Shown piece by piece: positions 1-10,300 of a stretch of 64,000 bases of DNA; within the stretch, counting starts at the first letter, position 1, and each line of letters starts with the position of its first letter. Where the stretch lies: NCBI GenBank assembly GCA_036504735.1, contig DASXUQ010000018.1, forward strand, positions 62,001 to 126,000. Reading direction: 5' to 3'. The position numbers and the translations under genes were made by a program. The notes below the pieces were generated by a model, which ran no database searches, had not been told where the DNA came from, and saw nothing but the letters and a program-made list of their open reading frames with translations. Origin of the DNA: a bacterium (GTDB taxonomy: Bacteria; Electryoneota; RPQS01).

Positions 1-255
1 TATGCCGGGGTGTGGGAGCAGTTCGGCAAGACGGTGGGCTTTCCGATGCTGCGGGCTTTTCATCTGAATGACTGCAAATCCGCCTTTGCCAGCCATGTGG
101 ACCGCCATGAGGCCATCGGCGAGGGGACCATCAGCCCCAAGGCTTTCGAACTGCTGGTCAATGACCCGCGCTTTGAAGGGCTTCCCGCCGTGGTGGAACT
201 AAAAGATGAGCACGTGCCGGGCAGCATGGAACTGTTGCTGGGTATGCGCCAATAG
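1..255 (+). CDS. nfo: Endonuclease IV (AP endonuclease), C-terminal part
   Basis: The last 84 codons of a gene that begins left of the window; the frame is open from base 1. The segment FHLNDCKS followed by VDRHEAIGEG and a final VVEL matches the C-terminal part of the Nfo TIM barrel, which carries the zinc ligands Asp and His (in VDRHE) and Glu (in VVEL). The family cleaves abasic sites in base excision repair. The usual LETP motif reads VVEL here, but the Glu is kept. The rest of the fold lies outside the window, so completeness cannot be judged. An 11-bp hairpin follows the stop codon. Confidence 0.9.
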   Translation, partial: YAGVWEQFGKTVGFPMLRAFHLNDCKSAFASHVDRHEAIGEGTISPKAFELLVNDPRFEGLPAVVELKDEHVPGSMELLLGMRQ

Positions 256-258
256 AAA

Positions 259-282
259 CGGGCGGGTCAAGTGACCCGCCCG
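259..282. terminator. Hairpin between convergent genes
   Basis: An 11-bp perfect stem (CGGGCGGGTCA and its complement, 2-nt centre) between the stop of nfo and the stop of the convergent barrel gene. There is no strong U-tract on either side. It probably serves both genes as a terminator; this is inference. Confidence 0.55.
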
Positions 283-306
283 CTGTGCTATCAATAGGCG
301 ACTTAG

Positions 307-891
307 CTATTTCTTGTGGGGGCCGAGCAGGCCGGAGATGCCCATGCCAAACGAGACCACCGTGCCGTGCATATTCACCGTGTGTGCTTGCCCGTTCCAG
401 TAGCCTTCAGGCTCCTCCCGGGTGTCAAAGTTGATTTGAAATTCCGGCGTAAGGGCCAAGGCCGGGCGGACAAACCAGGCCAGGCCCGCGCGAAGCTTGA
501 TGCTGTTGCCGGAGTAGGTAAAGGTGTGACCGCTGTACCTGTGGGATTCGCTTTCCAAGAGCAGAGCCCCGCCGACGTATGGGACGACTTGCGAAGCTGA
601 GGAGAAGTAAACGTTTAGAGATGGGCCGATCAGCACCCGAGTGGTGGTATAGCCATTTCCACTGCTCAAGCCTCCCGCCAATTCTCCACCGAGAGCCACG
701 TTTGGTGTCAGAAAGTAGGAGACATTGGGAGCCAACATCACGTCCGTGTAACTCGAATAGAGGTCGCCGCTGTAATGAGAGAAGGATACGGTACCCGAGA
801 TCATGGTACTACCCTTTTCCGGCTGGGCGAGGGCGGGCAAGGTGGTAATAAGACAGACCAGAAGTGCAAGGATCAGGGCGTTGCGGTGCAT
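307..891 (-). CDS. Small outer-membrane beta-barrel protein
   Basis: 194 residues. The N-terminus has a Sec signal peptide (about residues 1-22, ending LPALAQ). The rest alternates hydrophobic and polar residues with many aromatic and glycine turns, as in OmpX/OmpA-like or porin-family 8-stranded barrels (segments such as VMLAPNVSYFLTPNVALGGELAGG, shown in part: VSYFLTPNVALGG). No peptidoglycan-binding OmpA domain is present. Function is unknown; a structural or adhesion role in the outer membrane is only inferred. It stands alone, convergent with nfo, and is separated from the next upstream gene by a terminator. Confidence 0.7.
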   Translation of the reverse strand: MHRNALILALLVCLITTLPALAQPEKGSTMISGTVSFSHYSGDLYSSYTDVMLAPNVSYFLTPNVALGGELAGGLSSGNGYTTTRVLIGPSLNVYFSSASQVVPYVGGALLLESESHRYSGHTFTYSGNSIKLRAGLAWFVRPALALTPEFQINFDTREEPEGYWNGQAHTVNMHGTVVSFGMGISGLLGPHKK

Positions 892-927
892 GTGCGTTTC
901 TCTGGCTAAGGGGTGAACGTTCAGGCA

Positions 928-957
928 GATAAAGGCCGGCGGCGCACGCCGCCGGCC
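928..957 (-). terminator. Rho-independent terminator after DUF2188 gene
   Basis: An 11-bp GC-only stem (GGCCGGCGGCG and complement, 2-nt centre) followed on the minus strand by TTTATCT. It lies about 75 bases past the stop of the DUF2188 gene. Confidence 0.75.
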
Positions 958-1030
958 AGTGACGGAACAAGGGATGGCTGCTGACTGGGTTCAGGTCAGG
1001 CTGCAAGCCGTGGGAAAATCGAGGAAAGGG

Positions 1031-1240
1031 CTATTCGGCAAAATCCAACTCGGTCTCGACCGTGCCGTCCTCCTTCAGAATTTTGACCGCGCTGGGGAGC
1101 ATGGATTGCGCAAGCTCGCTGGCGGCTTTGACCGCCGCCGCTTTGTTGTCGTGGGTGCTGTAGGCTGACTTGGTACCCTGGAACTTCACCGCCCATCCGT
1201 CGAAAATCGGGACTGCTTCGATAATCATCGGCTCTGACAT
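1031..1240 (-). CDS. DUF2188-like small protein
   Basis: 69 residues with a strong ribosome binding site (GGGAGGACACA before ATG). The pattern GWAVKFQGTKSAYSTHDNK, then a helix KAAAVKAASELAQS, then a strand VKILKEDGTVE matches the compact beta-beta-alpha-beta fold of DUF2188 proteins, which have the order GW.V..G...... T...A...A...A......H..DG.I. The biochemical role of the family is not known. It is monocistronic with its own terminator. Confidence 0.7.
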   Translation of the reverse strand: MSEPMIIEAVPIFDGWAVKFQGTKSAYSTHDNKAAAVKAASELAQSMLPSAVKILKEDGTVETELDFAE

Positions 1241-1512
1241 TGTGTCCTCCCGTGGTTGTAGGACCCGCCTGGGTGCTCTAAGGGCGCGGGCTTACCGCAT
1301 ACTCGGTAAATATATCACGGTGCACCCCGAAAAGCAATAACCCCCTTGCACATTTTCAAAAATTCCCTGCCTGTATAAGAAACCCTGCTTTCGGGCAAAG
1401 GGTTTAGAAGAAAGGATGAAGGCGGAAGGATGAAGGGAGTCCGAATGCCCTTGCGGGTCCGAGTGAAGGGCAGGGGCGCAGCACCCATGGTTTTCAGACA
1501 GAAAGGACAGGC

Positions 1513-2412
1513 ATGTCGGCGGTTAAGGATCTGTTCAAGTTTATCGTCTGTGTGGTGGACGATTTTTCGACCGACAACGCGGCAACGCTGGGGGCGGCTC
1601 TGGCTTTCTATACCGCGCTGTCCCTTGCGCCGCTGCTGATGATCTTTCTGTTTATCGCCGGCCTGATCGGTTCGGATGCGCAGATTCAACTGGTAAATCA
1701 AATTCAGAGCCTGGTCGGGCCGCAGGCCAGTGCCGTAATTGATCTGGTGATCGACAACCTGCGCAAACAGCACCACACCGGCGCGACGTCGGCAGTGATC
1801 GGTGGAATCACCCTGTTGATTTCGGCCACCGGAGTCTTTGCCCAGTTGCAGTTTTCGATGAACACGATCTGGGACGTGCATGCCAAGCCGGGCAACGACG
1901 TCTGGACCTTTATCCGTCAGCGGCTGCTTTCCCTGACCATGATGGCTGTGACGGGCTTTCTGACGCTGGCCTCTCTGGTGATCAGTGCCGCGTTGAACTT
2001 CGTATTCTCCGGAACCGGGATGTGGGAGACCGTTGACTCGACCGCGTCCTTTGCCGTCTATGTTCTGATCTTTGCCCTCATCTACAAAGTGCTGCCCGAC
2101 GTGCGGCTGGCGTGGCGGGATGTGTGGATCGGCGCACTGATTACCGCCATGTTGTTTGTGATCGGCAAGTTTGCCATCGGCAAATACCTCGGCTACAGCA
2201 GCGTCGGCTCGGCGTACGGCGCGGCAGGCTCGCTGGTGGTGCTGCTGCTCTGGTTTTATTACACGTCGCTGATTGTGTTCTTTGGAGCGGAAATCACACA
2301 GGTGCGCGCCCGACGCTATGACCGGGGAATGGTTCCTAAGAACTACGGAGAGATGAACCCGCACATCAAGGGCAGGCGAACCACCACCGCCGCCGCCGAA
2401 GCGCAAGACTGA
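1513..2412 (+). CDS. YihY/virulence factor BrkB family membrane protein
   Basis: 299 residues, about six transmembrane helices. The N-terminal stretch TLGAALAFYTALSLAPLL is the signature of the YihY/BrkB family (once misnamed ribonuclease BN), followed by GAALAFYTALS-type and late SAYGAAGSLVVLLLWFYY segments (shown in part). Length is typical of the family. The Shine-Dalgarno AAAGGA sits about 8 bases before ATG. The polar C-terminal tail after about residue 270 is cytoplasmic by prediction. Transport substrate unknown. A plus-strand intrinsic terminator follows. Confidence 0.9.
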   Translation: MSAVKDLFKFIVCVVDDFSTDNAATLGAALAFYTALSLAPLLMIFLFIAGLIGSDAQIQLVNQIQSLVGPQASAVIDLVIDNLRKQHHTGATSAVIGGITLLISATGVFAQLQFSMNTIWDVHAKPGNDVWTFIRQRLLSLTMMAVTGFLTLASLVISAALNFVFSGTGMWETVDSTASFAVYVLIFALIYKVLPDVRLAWRDVWIGALITAMLFVIGKFAIGKYLGYSSVGSAYGAAGSLVVLLLWFYYTSLIVFFGAEITQVRARRYDRGMVPKNYGEMNPHIKGRRTTTAAAEAQD

Positions 2413-2455
2413 GGACAAAAGCCAAAAAACCGAAATGCCAAAGAGCCAAAAGAAG

Positions 2456-2488
2456 ACCCGGAGCAGAGGCGTCCGGGTTTTCTCTTTT
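2456..2488 (+). terminator. Rho-independent terminator of the YihY gene
   Basis: Stem ACCCGGA / TCCGGGT with a 9-nt loop followed by a T-rich run (TTTTCTCTTTT), about 45 bases after the YihY stop. Confidence 0.85.
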
Positions 2489-2508
2489 CAGCCTTTCAGC
2501 ATTTTCTT

Positions 2509-3675
2509 TCAGACCGGGTATCTGAACAGTGCGGTCAGCGGTGAAGGGTTGGGCATGTCCTCCTTGCGCAGGCCATAGACCACTCCCGATTGCAGCAGGG
2601 TTTGGGTGGCGGCAGCATCCAGCAGATCGACGTCCCCCGGCTGCATATCCTTGTGCAGTTCGACGGTGTTGTTCTCGGCATCGAACCTCCCCCAGAGTTC
2701 CACGTCGACGTCGGCAAACAGAGTATCCACCGCGCCGTTGTAGGCGGCGGGAATGACCTTGAGCGGATCGTTGGAGGCCAGAGGCGAGGCTTTGATGTCA
2801 TCGTACCTTTTCATGGCGTTCATGCGCGCTTTAGAGAACACGGGCTGGACTTTGCCCCATGCCTGTTCCCGCAGTTGCATGTCGCTCAGGGTTTCCGGAT
2901 TGCCATGGAGGCCTTCGGGAATCAGGTGCGGGTAAGTGCAATGGGCATGGAACATGGGATGCAGATATTCGACTGCGGCCAGCATCAGCGGCGCGGTATC
3001 ATTTTGCAGACGCTCGGAGACCGCCTTGGCCAGGATTTCCATATAGCGGGAGACGTCTTCTTTCTTCTCATCGGGCGGCGCGCCCTGAGTGTGAAAGACG
3101 CCGGTGCGCGTCCCCAGAAAGGCCGAAGACGGATTGGCATAGGTGTGAAGCTGGAGCTGCCGCTCCAGCTTTTGATATTGCAGAGCATCGTCCATGTTGG
3201 CGGGGACTTTTTTCAGATCGAGGCGCTGTTCGCTCCGATGCGTCGCCTGAATCAGCCGCACTTCATTCTGGCTCATAGCGAGAATGCAAAACGCGCCGTC
3301 GCCTTGCAGCAGGGGAAGCAGGAGCTTGGTATAGAAGCGGCCGGCCACGACCAGCTTTTCGGGCGGCACCGTGGGCAGACGGAAGCGATAGAAACCATAA
3401 GGGGACAAAAAGGCGGCCAGCCCCGCGCTGCGATGCTGCCAGAAGCCATAGTCCGCGAGGAGTTCGCGGCCCGGCTGCACGACTTTGTTCACGCGTGACG
3501 CCGAGTGCCCCGCGGCGAGCATCGCTTTTTCGGCATCACTCAGCAGTTTTTTGAAGGGCACCGGATTGTGCAAAGCTCCGGGCATATCGAGGTGCAGGGG
3601 AGTGTAGATGGAAACGCACGGCTGCTCCTGCCGTGCGATGAGTTTTCGCAAGTCCTCGCGGGTAAATTCCAGCAT
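2509..3675 (-). CDS. Bacterial archaeo-eukaryotic release-factor-like protein (BaeRF family 3 type)
   Basis: 388 residues. The opening FTREDLRKLIARQEQPCVSIY, the GFWQHRSAGLAAFLSP segment, the RFYTKLLLPLLQ strand and the C-terminal LLDAAATQTLLQSGVVYGL follow the order of bacterial eRF1/Pelota-like proteins, which pair an N-terminal Rnase-like fold with an eL30-like C-terminal domain. This family is linked by comparative genomics to ribosome-associated functions, but few members have been studied. The conserved eukaryotic GGQ release motif is not visible. RBS GGAG lies 9 bases upstream. It lies 12 bases downstream of polX, so the two may share a transcript. Confidence 0.7.
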   Translation of the reverse strand: MLEFTREDLRKLIARQEQPCVSIYTPLHLDMPGALHNPVPFKKLLSDAEKAMLAAGHSASRVNKVVQPGRELLADYGFWQHRSAGLAAFLSPYGFYRFRLPTVPPEKLVVAGRFYTKLLLPLLQGDGAFCILAMSQNEVRLIQATHRSEQRLDLKKVPANMDDALQYQKLERQLQLHTYANPSSAFLGTRTGVFHTQGAPPDEKKEDVSRYMEILAKAVSERLQNDTAPLMLAAVEYLHPMFHAHCTYPHLIPEGLHGNPETLSDMQLREQAWGKVQPVFSKARMNAMKRYDDIKASPLASNDPLKVIPAAYNGAVDTLFADVDVELWGRFDAENNTVELHKDMQPGDVDLLDAAATQTLLQSGVVYGLRKEDMPNPSPLTALFRYPV

Positions 3676-3687
3676 GACGCTGTCTCC

Positions 3688-5427
3688 TCACTTTCGCTTC
3701 AATAGCTTCTTCAATTGGGTCCAGGTGCGGGTATTCAGCACATCGTCGGCGGACAGCCAGCCGCGCCGCGCCTGCCAGACGCCATAGCGCATCAGGTTCA
3801 GGTCCTGCGTCGTGTGCGCGTCGGTGCAGATGGCGATCTTCACCCCCAGATCCTTCGCCATGCGGCAGTGCATGTCATTCAGGTCGAGGCGGTCGGGATG
3901 GGCATTCACTTCCATGAAGCAACCGCGCTCGCGGGCGGCCAGCAGAATTTTCTGCATGTCCACTTCATAGGGTGGACGCTGGTTAATCAGGCGGCCCGTG
4001 GGATGGCCGAGAATGTTGAAATAGGGATTGTCCATGGCGCGGATGATCCGCTCGGTCTGTTTGGCCAGGGGAAGTTTGAACAGCGAGTGCACCGAACAGG
4101 TCACCACGTCCAACCGGGCAAGGATCTCATCGGGCAAATCGAGCGAACCGTCTTCCAGAATATCCACCTCGGAGGATTTGAGAATGACGATGCCTTTCAG
4201 TTTGGCATTCAGCTTGTCAATGGCGGCCATCTGGACTCGCAGCCGTTTGGGATCGAGGCCGCGGGCCATGGCCAGACGCTGGGAATGATCGCTGATGGCC
4301 AGGTATTTGTAGCCGCGCGCCTTGGCAGCCTGTGCCATCTCTTCGAGTGTGCTGCGGCCATCGGACTCGGTGGTGTGCGCATGCAATTCGCCGCGAATGT
4401 CGCCGAGGTCCACAAGATCCGGCAACTCGCCCTGCAGAGCAACCTCGATTTCACCGAGGTTCTCCCGCAGTTCGGGCTCGATGTAGGGCAGGCCGAGAGT
4501 GGCGTACATCTCTTCTTCAGTTCTGCCTGCGATGCTCCTGGCGCCTTTGAAGACGCCGTATTCGTTGATCTTCAGATGCCGTTCGAGGGCCATCTTGCGC
4601 AGGGTGATGTTGTGCGGCTTGGAGCCAGTGAAATAGAGCAGGGCCGCACCGTAACTGGCCTGCGGCACCACGCGCACATCCACCTGAAATCCCGAGGACA
4701 GCACCACCGTGGAGCGGGTGTCGCCATGAGACAGGACGCGGGCCACGCCGCCATAGCGGATGAACCGCTCCATCACATCCGAGTGACGGGTGCAGGTCAC
4801 CAGCATATCCAGGTCGCCAACGGTTTCCTTGCGGCGGCGGTAGCTGCCTGCGGCAATGCATTCCTTGACGCCGTTGGCGCCGCGCAAGTAGTCTACCATA
4901 CGGGTCGCAACGTCATCGGCTACGGAAATCTTGACGCGCTGTTCCCACTGCTGGGTCTGGGTTATCTGTTCACGCAGGCGCTGGATCGTCTTTTCACCGA
5001 AGCCGGAAACGGTGGTGATCTGCTCGCTGTTCAGCGCGGCTTTCAGGGTGTCCAGATCCTTCACACCCAATTCATGATAGAGCAGCTTAATCCGCTTGGG
5101 ACCCAGCCCGGGCATGCGCATCAGCTCGATCAGCGTCTGCGGGGTCTCCTTCTCCAGTTCCTGAAGTTTGGAAAGTGTCCCGGTGTTGACGATCTCCTCG
5201 ATCTTGGCGGCCAGATCCTTGCCGATTCCCGGCAGCGTGGAGAGATCCTCATTCTGTTTGACCAGATCGGACACATTCTGCGCGAGATTGCCTACGGTGT
5301 AAGCGGCAGTACGATAGGCACGGATGCGGAAGGGATTGGCGCCTTCAATATCCAGCAGGCCAGCCATCGTATTGAAAATTTCGGCAATTTCCGCGTTGCC
5401 GACCCGCGATAATCTATCTTTCTTCAT
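3688..5427 (-). CDS. polX: DNA polymerase/3'-5' exonuclease PolX
   Basis: 579 residues, the normal bacterial PolX length. Order: helix-hairpin-helix DNA binding region (PGIGKDLAAKI near residues 66-76 and MPGLGPKRI near 105-113), polymerase-beta-like nucleotidyltransferase core with GSYRRRKETVGDLD (metal-binding D205 and D207, third Asp at D250), then a PHP domain (ELHAHTTESDG from about residue 347, a DHS motif, and a late TDAH). PolX enzymes fill short gaps in base excision repair, and the PHP domain supplies a Mn-dependent 3'-5' exonuclease. All key residues look intact. It starts downstream of a terminator that isolates it from the kinase gene. Confidence 0.95.
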   Translation of the reverse strand: MKKDRLSRVGNAEIAEIFNTMAGLLDIEGANPFRIRAYRTAAYTVGNLAQNVSDLVKQNEDLSTLPGIGKDLAAKIEEIVNTGTLSKLQELEKETPQTLIELMRMPGLGPKRIKLLYHELGVKDLDTLKAALNSEQITTVSGFGEKTIQRLREQITQTQQWEQRVKISVADDVATRMVDYLRGANGVKECIAAGSYRRRKETVGDLDMLVTCTRHSDVMERFIRYGGVARVLSHGDTRSTVVLSSGFQVDVRVVPQASYGAALLYFTGSKPHNITLRKMALERHLKINEYGVFKGARSIAGRTEEEMYATLGLPYIEPELRENLGEIEVALQGELPDLVDLGDIRGELHAHTTESDGRSTLEEMAQAAKARGYKYLAISDHSQRLAMARGLDPKRLRVQMAAIDKLNAKLKGIVILKSSEVDILEDGSLDLPDEILARLDVVTCSVHSLFKLPLAKQTERIIRAMDNPYFNILGHPTGRLINQRPPYEVDMQKILLAARERGCFMEVNAHPDRLDLNDMHCRMAKDLGVKIAICTDAHTTQDLNLMRYGVWQARRGWLSADDVLNTRTWTQLKKLLKRK

Positions 5428-5498
5428 CAGCGGACCTCTGCGTTTCTACTCGTACACGTGTTGAGGCACGTCGAGGTTTCGGGCGATGCCCCCGCGCC

Positions 5499-5534
5499 AA
5501 AACAAAAGCCCTTGCGGTTTCCGGCAAGGGCTTT
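5499..5534 (-). terminator. Rho-independent terminator of the PAS kinase gene
   Basis: Stem AAAGCCCTTG/CAAGGGCTTT with a 10-nt loop, followed on the minus strand by TTTTGTTTT. The stem sequence resembles the terminators near 17.2 and 19.1 kb. Confidence 0.9.
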
Positions 5535-5555
5535 AAGTCAGGATGGCAAGTGATT

Positions 5556-7235
5556 CTATTTCGCCGGGCAAGAGAGCACCAGGGTAAAGGTGGTTCCTTC
5601 GCCGGGCTTGGTCTGGATCTCGATGGCGCCGCCGACACCCTCGACAAGGCTGCGGGAGACCGAGAGGCCTAAGCCCATGCTGCTCTGATCGCCGCGCTTC
5701 ACGCGGGAGTAGAAGGGTTCGAAAATATGGGGCAGCACATCTTCGGGAATTCCTTCGCCGTGGTCGGTGACGGAGATCCGCCCCACATCCCCGTTGTGCT
5801 CGAAACCGATTTCGATATCCTTGCCCGGAGAGGAGACCTGCAGGGCATTGATCACAAGGTTGTAAATGACCTGCCGCAATTCTCCTTCGCCCATCCGCAC
5901 GGCCAGTTCGGGAAGTTCCGTAACAAAGCGGAAGGTAATGCCGTGGGAGCGGCTGTCGCTGGAGAGAATTTGCAGCGTCTCCTTGACCGCGGTCACCGCA
6001 TCGCATTCACAACGTTTTCCGGCGGAAGGGCGGTAGAGCATCGTCATCTGGCGAACGATCTCGGCCATGCGGCGGATCTCGCGTTCGACCAGCCCGACGA
6101 ACATGGCATTGGGATGATCGGGTGGGACGGCTTTCTTCAGCAACAAAAACGCATTCTGGATGCCGCCGAGCGGATTGTTGATCTCGTGCGCCACGGCGGC
6201 GGCAATCTGTCCGAGGGCCGCCTGCTTTTCCAGGAAGGCCTGGCGGCGCTGGGCCTCTTTCGCCTGCTCCTCGGCGCGTTTGCGCTCGGAGATGTCGATC
6301 AGAATGCCGTCCACGCGCACGCTATTGCTCTCTTCGATGCGGCGCAGTGCGCGGCCTTGCAGCCAGATCCAGTCACCGCGCTTGTGGCGGAAGCGGTATT
6401 CCACGTCGGCCGCTTCGCCCTTGGAGAGCATCTGCATAAAGCTGTGAATCACACGCGGCGTATCCTCGGGATGCACCTGCCGTTTCCAGAAGCGCATGTC
6501 GGTGCCGAGCACTTCTTCCGGAGTAAACCCGCAGACCGATTCGATGTTGGGGCTGATGAACACAAATACCCCCTGGCTGTCCCGCGTCCACGTCACCACC
6601 GGAACGTTGTGAATCAGCGTGCGGTATTTCTCTTCGCTTACGCGCAGCGCGCGCTCGGCGTCGGCCAGCGGGGTAATGTCGCTCAGGGTCACGCGCAGCA
6701 TGGGAGCCTTACCCGACGTATCCGGCGCGGAGATGCTGTCGAGGTTGGCCACGAAGGGCACTCCGGTGGCCTTGACCATGGCCGCCACCAGCGTGTGCCG
6801 TGCCCGGGCGGCGAGCGCATTGCGGCGATAGAGATAAAAGGCGTCGAGGCTCTCCGGTGCGATGAAGCGCGTGAAAGGCCTTCCGATCAGTTTGCTTCGA
6901 TCCATTCCCAGCAGTAGCGCGGCGGTGAGATTGGCCTCCAGAATGGTGCCCTTCTGGTCCAGCGTAAAGTAGCCCACCGGCGCAAAATCGAACATGTCCG
7001 CCAGTTTGGCGTAGGCCATTTGCAGTTCCAGTTGGCTCCGCCGCAACTCTTCGTTCTGGGCCTCGAGTTCGACCTGATGAACATGCAATTCATGTGCGAT
7101 CCGTTGCACATCATCGGGCATAAGCGGCGCGCTATCGGCGGAGTCCTTGCCGCGCGTCTTAAGGATATCTTCCGCTACCTGACGCAGCTTGGTGCTTTTT
7201 CCACTATGAGGAGCGGACACGTCTCGCTTAACCAT
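5556..7235 (-). CDS. Cytoplasmic PAS-PAS sensor histidine kinase
   Basis: 559 residues from ATG at 7235; an in-frame start further upstream (7499) would overlap the neighbouring gene and adds an unlikely N-terminus, so the ATG preceded by TTGGAG is preferred. Order: coiled coil (about 40-80), PAS1 (about 80-190), PAS2/PAC (about 200-318), dimerisation domain with phosphoacceptor His350 in AAVAHEINNPLGG, and HATPase with N-box NLVINALQ, G1 DHGEGIP and G2 SMGLGLS. No membrane segment is visible, so it senses a cytoplasmic signal. No response regulator is adjacent; the upstream CheB-CheR-PAS gene is the likely functional neighbour. Confidence 0.9.
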   Translation of the reverse strand: MVKRDVSAPHSGKSTKLRQVAEDILKTRGKDSADSAPLMPDDVQRIAHELHVHQVELEAQNEELRRSQLELQMAYAKLADMFDFAPVGYFTLDQKGTILEANLTAALLLGMDRSKLIGRPFTRFIAPESLDAFYLYRRNALAARARHTLVAAMVKATGVPFVANLDSISAPDTSGKAPMLRVTLSDITPLADAERALRVSEEKYRTLIHNVPVVTWTRDSQGVFVFISPNIESVCGFTPEEVLGTDMRFWKRQVHPEDTPRVIHSFMQMLSKGEAADVEYRFRHKRGDWIWLQGRALRRIEESNSVRVDGILIDISERKRAEEQAKEAQRRQAFLEKQAALGQIAAAVAHEINNPLGGIQNAFLLLKKAVPPDHPNAMFVGLVEREIRRMAEIVRQMTMLYRPSAGKRCECDAVTAVKETLQILSSDSRSHGITFRFVTELPELAVRMGEGELRQVIYNLVINALQVSSPGKDIEIGFEHNGDVGRISVTDHGEGIPEDVLPHIFEPFYSRVKRGDQSSMGLGLSVSRSLVEGVGGAIEIQTKPGEGTTFTLVLSCPAK

Positions 7236-7384
7236 AATGTGGCACTCCAATCTGATTGCATGATTAACGATCCGCCGGAGCGGGATAAGCCCGCGCGGCT
7301 TGCTTGGCGGCAGCGGCCATCCCTCATCCTCCCGGGCCGCCGCGCCTCGACATAGAACTCTATTGTGACGTCTACAACACGGTA

Positions 7385-10300
7385 TCAGGATTTGCGTTGG
7401 TCCCAGGGCTGGGACGCACTCCCGGTGATATTGCGTTCGGTGACGGAGATGCCGAAGGCCTGCCCATTGTCTCCGAGGAGGCGGCTCATCGTACACCACA
7501 CTTCAAACGGCTTGCCGTCGCGCGACCGCCGCATCGAGCGGAACGGTTCGGGCGAGTGGCCCTCCTTCAGGCGGTGTAGTGTTTCCAGCATCTTGCTATG
7601 CAGGCTGCCGGGGATCAGGTCGCGGAGGTTCAATTTCAGCGCTTCTGCTTCCGTCCAGCCGTAGGTATTGGTTGCACCGCGGTTCCAGGCGAGAATCCCG
7701 CCGTCAAAATCGAGGACGCTGATCGCGTCTTCCGAATCATGAATCACCGCCGCCAGCCGGCGCAAGCCCTCCATTTGCTTGAGAGCGGTGACATCCTCGC
7801 CGACCGACACGAACTGCGTCATGGTTCCGCCCGCCAGCCGCAGCGGCGAGATGACCACCGTCTCCCAGAACATATCGCCGTTCTTCTTGCGGTTGTGCAG
7901 TTCGCCGTGCCACTCCTTGCCGGCAAGCAGCGTGTCCCACATCTGCTGGAAGAATTCCGCCGCATACTCGTCCGAGCGCAGGAAACGCGGCGGTTTGCCC
8001 AGGACATCCTCCGGCGTGTAGCCGGTCACTGCGGTGAAGCGGGAGTTAACATATTCGATTTCGCCCTGCAGATTGGTGATCATGACGATGCTGGGCGACT
8101 GCTCGATGGCGCGCGTCAGCACCTGCAGCCGCTCCTGGGTGCGCTTCTGCTCGGTAATGTCGATAAAGGAGATCACTGCGCCCTGCACCACGTTTTCCAC
8201 GGTTCGATAGGGCAGCACACGGACGAGACACCAGCGTCCCTCCGTGGTGCGCAATTCCCGTTCGCACACCTTCAGAGTGTCGATCACCGCGCGGGCATCC
8301 TCGACCAGCGTAGTGTTTTCCAGATTGGCGACCAGATGCGCAATCGGACGGCCCACGTCGCCGGGAATCAGGTTGACGAAGCGCGCCGCGGCAGGGGTGA
8401 AGCGCTCGACACACAGCGCATCGTCGAGGAAGATGGTGCCGATGTCGGTGCTCACCAGCAGGTTGTTCAGGTCGTTGTTGGCCCGCGTCAAGCTTTCGAG
8501 ATTGGTCTCCAGTTCGACGTTGACCGTCATCAGCTCTTCGTTGACCGATTGCAGCTCTTCGGTGGAGGTTTCAAGTTCCTCATTGGTGCTCTGCAACTCT
8601 TCATTGGCGGATTGCAGTTCCTCGTTGACGGACTTCAGCTCCTCGTTGGTCGTTTCCAGTTCCTCGACGGTGGCCCGCAGATACTCGCGGGTGGCGCTGA
8701 GTTCCTGCTCCAGTTCGGTAATCCGGCGCTGGGCGGCCTCGGGAGCGTCGAAGACGCCGCCCGTCTCCGCCGGCTCAGGCGGAGTGTATTCCTCGAAGAC
8801 CACCAGCAGCAATCCCGAAACGGAGTCCGGTTCGGTCAGCGGACGGACGACCAAATTGATATGCTGCGCATCGCCGTTGGTGCGCACACGGAGATGCTCA
8901 TAGCGGACTTCCTCATGCTGGACCAGGGCCTTGCGCAGAGCCGTGCCCAGTTCCAGCCGCAGCCCGTCGCGGGCCATGGCGACGATGTTCATGTTGGCCT
9001 CGCCGGAGGACGGTTCGAGGTATTTGCCGGTGCGGCCATGAATATAGAGCACGTCACCCCGGTCGTTGATGATGACGGCGGCGGGCGCATAGGTGTTCAG
9101 CAGGGAGCGTTCGGCCACATCGCGCAGACTGACCTTGTCACGGGGCCGGAGGTCGCGCTCGGTGGCCGGGGACGGCAGAGAGGGCGCGGGCTCGTGGGCG
9201 TAGGTCGGTCCCGTGGGGAACGGCGTCATATGGCCGCGGCGCTCGTAGATTTTCCACTTGCGGTCGACCGCGGTGAACAGATCGGAAAACTCGCCCACGC
9301 TCTCGGAGCTGCCGAGGAACAGATAGCCGCCCGGCTTCAGCGCATAGTGGAACAGACGCAGCACGCGCCGTTGCAGTTCCGGTCCCATGTAGATCATCAG
9401 GTTGCGGCAGCTCACCAGATCCAGCTTGGAGAACGGCGGATCCTTGACCACGCTCTGCATCGCAAAGACAATCATATCGCGGATCGGCTTGCGCACCTGA
9501 TAGGTATTGCCTTCCTTGCTGAAGAAGCGCAAATAGGAGTCGTTGGGAATGTCCGCGCTGATGCTGTCGGTGTAGGCGCCGGCACGGGCGACTTCAATCG
9601 CTTCCTTGTCGATATCGGTGGCAAAGATCTGCACCTTGTACTCGCGGCGGTGCTCATCCATGTAGTCGCGCAGCAGCATGGCCAGGCTGTAGGCCTCTTC
9701 GCCGGTGGAGCAGCCGGGAACCCAGATGCGCACAGGCGTGTCCAGCGGGCGGTGCGTGATCAGCGCGGGAATGACCTTAACGCGGATCGCGGTGAAGGCG
9801 TCCGGATCGCGGAAAAAATTGGTGACTTCAATCAGCAGCTCTTTGAAGAGCGTTTCCACTTCCACCGGGTTCTGCGGCAGGTAGTGCGCGTAATCGGCCA
9901 GGCTGTCGATGTGGCTGACCGACATCCGCCGCTCAATCCGGCGGATGATCGTGTTTTGCTTATAAAGGGAAAAATCGTGGCCGGTCTGTGCGCGCAACTG
10001 GGTGAGGATGCGGGTCAACTGCTCGCTGGGCGGCTTGGGCGGCGGCGAGGTGGGTTTCACACCTTGCGGCACGGCGGCACGGCGAACGTAGGCGATGAGC
10101 TGCTCGGGCATGCGTTCGGGCGGAAGCACGAAGTCCGCCAGTCCGGTGGAGACCGCGCTGCGCGGCATGCCGTCATATTGGGCGGAATCCGGTGACTGCA
10201 CCATCACCATGCCATCGCGCTCTTTGATCGCCTTCAGGCCCAGCGTGCCTTCGGTCCCCGTTCCCGAGAGCACGATGCAGATGGCCCGCTCCTCCAAGTC

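Noticed and set aside
3715-5412. Plus-strand open frame (565 residues) opposite polX
   Set aside because: Antisense shadow of PolX, whose catalytic motifs are complete on the other strand.
7598-10195. Long plus-strand open frame (865 residues) opposite CheB-CheR
   Set aside because: Shadow of a GC-rich gene; the minus strand encodes conserved CheB/CheR motifs, and the plus frame has no recognised domain or RBS.
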